This document shows, piece by piece, positions 57,350 to 64,000 of a stretch of DNA of 64,000 bases. Position numbers and translations under genes: made by a program. The stretch comes from Mycolicibacterium moriokaense (GTDB taxonomy: Bacteria > Actinomycetota > Actinomycetes > Mycobacteriales > Mycobacteriaceae). Position 1 is the first letter of the stretch; the number at the start of each line of letters is the position of its first letter. Under the pieces are notes generated by a model, which was given only the letters and a program-made list of their open reading frames with translations, did not search any database and had not been told where the DNA came from. The DNA is taken from the NCBI RefSeq assembly GCF_003201655.1, contig NZ_QJJU01000009.1, positions 161,090 to 225,089 on the forward strand, read 5' to 3'.

Positions 57350-58276
57350 GTGTTCGACTCCGGACTCGCCGCGATCCTCGACGTCCTGGACTTCGCGAAC
57401 GCGATGGTCGATGAGATCCCGGAGGCGCCGTCCTGGCATACGACTCTGGTCGGCCTGCAACCCGAGATCCGCACCGGCGCCGGGCATCTGGTGACGACCG
57501 AGCCTGCCGCGCAGGCCGAGACGGCAGATCTTTTGATGGTCCCCGCCCGGGCCGCCATCCGCCCCGCGGAGGTCCTTGACTACGTCGTCAGTGACCAGTC
57601 ACTGCCCGTCCGAAACCTGATCGCCCAGACCCGTGAACGTGGCACGGCGATCGCCTCAGCATGCGCCGGCACGGTGTTGCTGGCCGAGGCAGGAATCCTG
57701 GACGGACTACACGCCACGACGAGTTGGTGGTTGTCACCAGCGTTCCGGACCCGATACCCAAGCGTCCACCTCGACGAAGGCCGGATGGTCGTCGCCTCGG
57801 ACGGCATCACCACCGCAGGTGCGGCCTTCGGACACGTCGACCTGGCCCTGGCGGTCGTGCGCACCACCAGCCCCACAATGGCCGACCTGGTGACGCGTTA
57901 CCTGGTGATCGACGAACGACCGTCACAGTCCGTGTACTCCATCCCTAGTGCCCTGGCACAGAGCGACCCCACCGTCGCGGCCTTCGAACGCTGGGCCCGC
58001 GAACGCCTCGCCGAGCCGATCGCCATCCCCCACGCCGCCAAGGCCATTGGCGTGAGCGAACGAACGCTGCAACGCGCCGTCCAGCGCACCCTGGGCACCT
58101 CACCGATCCGCTTCATCCAGGATCTGAGGATCGAACGGGCATCCCACATGCTGCGCACAACCGACCTCTCCCTGGAGACGATCTCCCGGAAAGTCGGCTA
58201 CAAGCACCCCAACACTCTGCGAGTGCTTCTGCGCGAACGAACCGGCAACACCACCGCGGCCCTCAGAGGCTTATAG
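57350..58276 (+). CDS. GlxA-family transcriptional regulator, second copy
   Basis: This 308-residue DJ-1/PfpI plus AraC protein has GTAIASACAGTVLLAEAGIL (nucleophile elbow region, about residue 95). It ends in the HTH domain IPHAAKAIGVSERTLQRAVQ and SLETISRKVGYKHPNTLRVL. The first standard start is GTG 57350, but the in-frame codons just upstream read IEIAVLVQDGV, which is exactly the first beta strand of the family. No ATG, GTG or TTG lies before it in frame, so the gene either starts at a rare codon (ATT 57302 is possible) or has lost its start by mutation. It is divergent from the VOC gene. Confidence 0.83.
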   Translation: MFDSGLAAILDVLDFANAMVDEIPEAPSWHTTLVGLQPEIRTGAGHLVTTEPAAQAETADLLMVPARAAIRPAEVLDYVVSDQSLPVRNLIAQTRERGTAIASACAGTVLLAEAGILDGLHATTSWWLSPAFRTRYPSVHLDEGRMVVASDGITTAGAAFGHVDLALAVVRTTSPTMADLVTRYLVIDERPSQSVYSIPSALAQSDPTVAAFERWARERLAEPIAIPHAAKAIGVSERTLQRAVQRTLGTSPIRFIQDLRIERASHMLRTTDLSLETISRKVGYKHPNTLRVLLRERTGNTTAALRGL

Positions 58277-58476
58277 CCCTGCCGCCGCAGCTGGCGAATC
58301 CGCTGTCGACGGGCTGGGAAACGCGCTCGGGTTGTCCTAGCTGTTTAGCCGACGGACCACATTGTGATGAGGCCTGCTGAAAGGCTAATTCCCCTACATG
58401 TCTTGCGGCACAATTCACATCACGCCACACCTATGGCTGCCCCAACTACTGCAATGGCCCGAGATGCCGAGATGCA

Positions 58477-58623
58477 ATGAGCGTGCCACGTTGCCGCGCC
58501 TGTAAAAAGCGCGCCCACCCGCTGCGCTATCGCACACTGTTCGACTGCTGGTATTGCCCGCGCTGCGAGACTGTGCGTATCCGCGTCATCGTCAACCAAC
58601 TGATCACGGAGCTGACCGCATGA
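58477..58623 (+). CDS. 48-residue zinc-ribbon-like microprotein
   Basis: A short frame from ATG 58477 to TGA 58621-58623 encodes a basic protein with C6-x2-C9 and C24-x2-C27-x2-C30. The spacing between the two knuckles (17 residues) is typical for a small zinc ribbon. The second half is VRIRVIVNQLITELTA, an amphipathic helix. No clear ribosome-binding site is seen, though GAGATG occurs nearby. It resembles small phage-borne or mobile-element zinc proteins but I cannot name a family. It sits in a 440-base stretch between two transcription units that otherwise holds no gene. Confidence 0.5.
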   Translation: MSVPRCRACKKRAHPLRYRTLFDCWYCPRCETVRIRVIVNQLITELTA

Positions 58624-58715
58624 AGACCACACACCGAGTTGCGGCGTCGGTCGGCCTGTTGCGCTGATCTGACCGACGGGTCGCAGCGTTGGCAACGAGG
58701 TGCAAAAGTGAAGGC

Positions 58716-59183
58716 ATGACAGAAGAGGCGAGAACGATGCCGCTGGTGCCCGATCACTTCGTCGTCCCCACGGAACTTCGGTCCACGCATTTTCGGCTCG
58801 AACCGCTCGGTCCGGACCACAACGCCGGAGATCACGAGGCGTGGATGTCGAGCATCGCCCACCTGCAGACCACACCGGGTTTCGAAGGTCGGGGCTGGCC
58901 GCCGGACGAGGGATTCTCGGCGGAGCGGAACCTCACCGATCTGGAGGAGCACGCCGACGAGTTCGAACGGCGCGTTGCGTTCGCCTACTCGGTGCTGGAT
59001 CCCGATTCAGACAGGGTCATCGGGTGCGTCTACATCGACCCCGGCGACCGGGACGGCAGCGCCAACATTCGATCCTGGGTTCGTGCCGATGTGGCTGAGC
59101 TCGACGCTCCGTTGCGCAAGGCTGTTCGTGACTGGCTGACGGAGTCTTGGCCCTTCAACGACATCGAGTACGCAGGCGGGTGA
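58716..59183 (+). CDS. GNAT-like N-acetyltransferase family protein
   Basis: This 155-residue protein starts MTEEARTMPLVPDHFVVPTE (ATG 58716; a TTG at 58689 would extend it by nine residues). It carries a GNAT-like core: HFRLEPLGPDHNAGDHEAWM, then FAYSVLDPDSDRVIGCVYID on the central strands, then IRSWVRADVAELDAPLRKAV in place of the acetyl-CoA loop. The usual R/Q-x-x-G-x-G/A motif is not evident, so it may be a non-catalytic member. It lies next to dapC on the opposite strand, 22 bases apart. Confidence 0.6.
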   Translation: MTEEARTMPLVPDHFVVPTELRSTHFRLEPLGPDHNAGDHEAWMSSIAHLQTTPGFEGRGWPPDEGFSAERNLTDLEEHADEFERRVAFAYSVLDPDSDRVIGCVYIDPGDRDGSANIRSWVRADVAELDAPLRKAVRDWLTESWPFNDIEYAGG

Positions 59184-59205
59184 ACACCTTTCGGCGTCGG
59201 TGACT

Positions 59206-60276
59206 TCAGCCGCGCAGCCTGGCCACGGCAGCGTCGATCCGCTCGTCGGTCGCGGTCAACGCCACCCGGACGTGCTGCGATCCGCGCGGGCCGTAGAACT
59301 CGCCGGGCGCCACCAGGATTCCGCGCTCCGCCAGCCATGCGACGGTGTCGCGGCACGGCTCGCCGCGGGTTGCCCAGAGGTATAACCCGGCCTCGGAGTC
59401 GTCGACCGTCAACCCGGCCGATTGCAACGCAGGCATCAGCGCGGCGCGACGTCGCGCATATCGCTCGCGCTGCTCGCCTTCGTGGGCGTCGTCGTCCAGC
59501 GCGGCCACCATCGCGGCCTGCACTGGCGTCGGGACCATCATGCCCGCGTGCTTGCGCACCGCCAGCAGCTCGGCCACCACCGCAGGGTCGCCCGCGACGA
59601 ACCCCGCGCGGTAACCGGCCAGCGACGACGTCTTCGACAGTGAATGCACGGCAAGCAGCCCGGTGTGGTCGCCGTCGCTTACCGACGGATGCAGCACCGA
59701 AATAGGCTGGGCGTCCCAACCGAGCCCCAGATAGCACTCGTCCGAAGCGATCAATGCGCCGCGCTCGCGCGCCCAGCCCACCACCTTGCGAAGGTGCTCG
59801 ACGCCGAGGACCTTGCCCGTCGGGTTGCTTGGCGAATTGAGAAACACCAATTCGGGCGACTGCGGTCCCAGCTGGGTCAGCGAGTCGGCACGCACCACCT
59901 GAGCACCGGCCAGTTGAGCGCCGACTTCGTAGGTGGGATACGCGAGTTCGGGCACCGCGACGACGTCGTCGGGGCCCAGACCGAGCAGCGTGGGCAGCCA
60001 CGCAATGAGTTCCTTGGTACCGATCACCGGAAGTACGGCATCGTCGGCAAGGCCAGTGACGCCGTACCGACGCAGCAGCGCTGCGGCAGCCGACGCCCGC
60101 AGCGCCGGGGTGCCCGCGGTGGTCGGGTATCCGGGCGCTCCGCTGGCAGCGGCCAACGCATCACGGATCAGCGGCGCCACCGGATCGACGGGGGTACCCA
60201 CCGACAGGTCGACGATGCCGTCAGGGTGCGAACGTGCCAGCGCGGTGACGTCGGCCAGGGTGTCCCACGGGAACAC
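59206..60276 (-). CDS. dapC: N-succinyldiaminopimelate aminotransferase DapC
   Basis: This 356-residue PLP fold-type I aminotransferase starts at GTG 60276, the first standard start after an in-frame TGA; the conserved upstream residues SLP are encoded just before it. Family motifs are VFLNSPSNPTGKVLG, DECYLGLGWDAQ and the PLP-Lys in VHSLSKTSSLAGYRAG. It makes N-succinyl-LL-diaminopimelate in the route with DapD and DapE, both in this window. It corresponds to Rv1178 and follows fdxC. Confidence 0.93.
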   Translation of the reverse strand: MFPWDTLADVTALARSHPDGIVDLSVGTPVDPVAPLIRDALAAASGAPGYPTTAGTPALRASAAAALLRRYGVTGLADDAVLPVIGTKELIAWLPTLLGLGPDDVVAVPELAYPTYEVGAQLAGAQVVRADSLTQLGPQSPELVFLNSPSNPTGKVLGVEHLRKVVGWARERGALIASDECYLGLGWDAQPISVLHPSVSDGDHTGLLAVHSLSKTSSLAGYRAGFVAGDPAVVAELLAVRKHAGMMVPTPVQAAMVAALDDDAHEGEQRERYARRRAALMPALQSAGLTVDDSEAGLYLWATRGEPCRDTVAWLAERGILVAPGEFYGPRGSQHVRVALTATDERIDAAVARLRG

Positions 60277-60293
60277 CGGCAGAGACGCCGAGA

Positions 60294-60310
60294 CGCGCTT
60301 ACGAAGCGCG
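60294..60310. terminator. compact hairpin between fdxC and dapC
   Basis: cgcgctt-acg-aagcgcg is a perfect 7-bp stem with a 3-base loop, 10 bases after the fdxC stop and 17 bases before dapC on the minus strand. No T-tract follows, so it may be an RNA-processing or attenuation hairpin rather than a terminator. Confidence 0.4.
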
Positions 60311-60320
60311 GGGCGAGCCG

Positions 60321-60647
60321 TTATTCGTCCTCACCTTGAGGCGGCAGATCCTTGACCGACTGCGGGTCGTTCTCGGTCAGGCCGACCTTGGATGCGCCAC
60401 CTGGCGATCCGAGCTCGGCGAAGAAGTCGGCGTTGATCTGCGTGTATCCGCTCCACTGATCGGGCACATCATCTTCGTAGTAGATGGCCTCGACCGGGCA
60501 GACCGGCTCGCATGCGCCGCAGTCGACGCACTCGTCCGGGTGGATGTACAGCATGCGTGCGCCCTCGTAGATGCAATCGACAGGGCACTCCTCGATACAT
60601 GCCTTGTCTTTGATGTCGACGCAGGGTTCGGCAATCGTGTACGTCAC
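60321..60647 (-). CDS. fdxC: ferredoxin FdxC (7Fe type)
   Basis: This 108-residue ferredoxin starts at GTG 60647 after an AGGAGAG site. The first cluster ligands lie in EPCVDIKDKACIEECP (C9, C17, C21), typical of a 3Fe-4S site with a modified spacing. The second set is ECVDCGACEPVCP for the 4Fe-4S site. The acidic C-terminal extension (LTENDPQSVKDLPPQGEDE) is the mycobacterial form. It carries electrons for unknown partners; the dapC gene follows on the same strand. It corresponds to Rv1177. Confidence 0.94.
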   Translation of the reverse strand: MTYTIAEPCVDIKDKACIEECPVDCIYEGARMLYIHPDECVDCGACEPVCPVEAIYYEDDVPDQWSGYTQINADFFAELGSPGGASKVGLTENDPQSVKDLPPQGEDE

Positions 60648-60987
60648 TGAGCTCTCCTCGATCTCCAGTCAGTGGGGCTGCCGTCATGCTCAGGCCCGCC
60701 GAAAAGTCGCTGCAAGTATCCGATGCGGCTACTTGGACGGCTGTCTCAGTGTGCCCTAACTTCTACGCGGCCCGGTTAAGGGTGGCGCGTGGTTACTGAT
60801 ACTAGACGTTGCACATACAGCACGCCTAGGGGCACACGCATCTGGCTCGGCGTTCCCGCTGCTCCCTGCGGCGTGTGACCCCGACCACACACTTGCCATG
60901 GCTGTGATGGCGCGCGAATTGGGCGAAACCGGTTGCCCCCGGGAAGATCCGCCGCGACGAAGCCGTTCTGTTGTATAGCAGTCGCTT

Positions 60988-61001
60988 AGCTTAGCTAAGC
61001 T
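60988..61001. repeat. perfect AT-rich palindrome upstream of secreted peptide gene
   Basis: agcttagctaagct is a perfect 14-bp palindrome, 18 bases before the ATG at 61020, extended on the left by a partial copy (gcttag at 60984). The 372 bases between fdxC and the peptide gene hold no credible gene: a reverse frame at 60756-61004 uses TTG and has no family. This palindrome is the only strong feature seen there, and it is a likely regulator site. Confidence 0.55.
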
Positions 61002-61019
61002 CAATTTTCGGGAGCCAAA

Positions 61020-61157
61020 ATGAAGAAAATCACCCTCGCCCTAGCCACTGCCGCCACGTTCGCCGTGATGTCCCTCGGGCTGGCCAGCCCAGCCATGGCG
61101 GACTGCTCGGTGCACGTCAGCAATGGAGGCACCGACGTCAGTGTGAACTGGTGCTGA
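61020..61157 (+). CDS. tiny secreted peptide with Cys pair
   Basis: A 45-residue frame from ATG 61020 to TGA 61155-61157. Residues 1-27 form a clear Sec signal peptide (MKK start, then LALATAATFAVMSLGLA and cleavage site PAMA). The predicted mature peptide is 18 residues, DCSVHVSNGGTDVSVNWC, with Cys at each end (C29 and C45), suited to one disulfide. CGGGAG precedes the ATG by about seven bases. An AT-rich palindrome lies upstream, and a large inverted repeat follows six bases after the stop. The function is unknown; it could be a secreted signalling or redox peptide. Confidence 0.6.
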   Translation: MKKITLALATAATFAVMSLGLASPAMADCSVHVSNGGTDVSVNWC

Positions 61158-61162
61158 CCTGA

Positions 61163-61222
61163 CGAATCCGCCGCCTATGCGCTTAATTGCACTGCAACAA
61201 GTTGCATAGGGCGGCGGATTCG
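61163..61222. promoter_or_regulatory. long inverted repeat with PadR-type operator in its loop
   Basis: Arms 61163-61180 (cgaatccgccgcctatgc) and 61204-61222 pair over 18 bp with one bulged G. The loop and right arm contain tgcaac-aa-gttgca (61193-61206), a dyad of the kind PadR repressors bind. It lies 15 bases before padR. As RNA it could also end the upstream peptide transcript. Confidence 0.65.
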
Positions 61223-61237
61223 CCATATGCTGCCCGC

Positions 61238-63801
<2,564 letters not shown>

Positions 63802-63810
63802 CTCCAACTG

Positions 63811-63873
63811 CCGCCAGCGTGCGCGTCTGCTCAGCAACACGCCGTGAAACCGTGACATTTTGCGCACGCTCGC
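63811..63873 (+). repeat. dispersed palindromic repeat, copy D
   Basis: This begins about ten bases after the fadH stop with ccgccagcgtgcgcgtctgc. It contains aacacgccg and attttgcgcacgctcgcgc and matches copies A-C in order and spacing. Confidence 0.72.
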
Positions 63874-63959
63874 GCGCCTCGGGAATCGAGACGCGCACTT
63901 CTCATATGTCGTCTTGAGCTCAACCAGTCAGCGCATCGCTGCAGCCCGATGATGTGCCG

Positions 63960-64000
63960 ATGGAGGTTGGTGTGGGTCCGGTTGGGTTTGATGTCGAGCA
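63960..64000 (+). CDS. possible 5' end of a gene cut by the window edge
   Basis: An ATG at 63960 opens MEVGVGPVGFDVE up to the window edge. Many mycobacterial 13E12/HNH-repeat proteins begin with a similar GFDVE motif, so this may be the start of one. Only 13 codons are visible, so the call is weak. Confidence 0.25.
   Translation, partial: MEVGVGPVGFDVE

Noticed and set aside
58398..58505. 35-residue frame overlapping the zinc-ribbon microprotein
   Set aside because: It has no ribosome-binding site and no motif apart from a Trp/Leu-rich stretch; kept only as a remark.
60756..61004. 82-residue reverse frame upstream of the secreted peptide
   Set aside because: It uses a TTG start inside the palindrome, has no recognisable pattern and no ribosome-binding site.

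Overview
The window is high-GC mycobacterial DNA. Gene content and order match the Mycobacterium tuberculosis H37Rv segment running from about Rv1238 down to Rv1175c (lpqY-sugABC, tatB/htrA/rseA/sigE, glgC/glgM, tag, gpgS, folP2, fadD6, dapE/dapD, fadD36, proline catabolism, dapC/fdxC, padR/fadH), read in the opposite orientation. Extra genes between these landmarks (tandem methyltransferases, an EspC/PE/PPE-like locus, several AraC-type regulators, a two-component system, small ORFs) and the absence of the tuberculosis-specific genes suggest an environmental Mycolicibacterium-type species. No tRNA, rRNA, CRISPR array, insertion sequence or prophage was seen.

Layout. 1-5.3 kb: tail of an unknown gene, then the trehalose importer sugC-sugB-sugA-lpqY (minus strand), with a SUFU-domain gene overlapping the end of sugC. 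5.4-12.6 kb: small membrane proteins, a CitE-like lyase, an MgtE-N/CBS protein with a DUF1003 protein, a lytic transglycosylase-like protein and mrp. 12.7-15.4 kb: a GlxA-type regulator divergent from a tautomerase plus D-threonine-aldolase-like operon. 15.4-18.6 kb: the envelope-stress block tatB, htrA, rseA, sigE. 18.7-24.9 kb: an O-methyltransferase, a GAP-family membrane protein, and a TetR-ABC efflux operon that runs into two tandem isoprenylcysteine-methyltransferase-like genes. 24.9-26.8 kb: an ECF sigma factor and two membrane proteins. 26.8-36.5 kb: alpha-glucan and polymethylated-polysaccharide genes (glgC, glgM, gpgS), DNA repair, a degenerate hydrolase-cyclase fusion, folP2, fadD6 and a LOG-family gene. 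36.5-41.3 kb: a large ATPase and three type VII secretion substrate-like proteins. 41.3-49 kb: dapE/dapD, a glycosyltransferase, a VanY-like lipoprotein, fadD36, nudix and other small enzymes. 49-53.4 kb: proline dehydrogenase and P5C dehydrogenase divergent from their PucR-type regulator. 53.4-59.2 kb: an accessory stretch (carotenoid oxygenase, NarL-type two-component pair, glyoxalase-fold protein, second GlxA regulator, zinc-ribbon microprotein). 59.2-63.8 kb: dapC, fdxC, a tiny secreted cysteine-containing peptide, padR and fadH.

Functional threads. Trehalose uptake (LpqY-SugABC), maltose-1-phosphate synthesis (GlgM with GlgC) and glucosylglycerate synthesis (GpgS) belong to one connected alpha-glucan economy. 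Three steps of diaminopimelate synthesis (dapC, dapD, dapE) lie in the window. The sigE-rseA-htrA-tatB block is the envelope stress response.

Non-coding structure. A dispersed palindromic element of about 63 bp occurs four times, always between genes. A different nested palindrome separates fadD6 from folP2. At least ten genes have a -10-like hexamer 6-8 nt upstream of the start codon, which suggests leaderless transcripts. Clear operator palindromes precede the TetR, PucR and PadR genes. The most novel-looking items are the EspC/PE/PPE-like locus, the 45-residue secreted peptide with its flanking palindromes, the zinc-ribbon and CxxC microproteins, and the repeat family.
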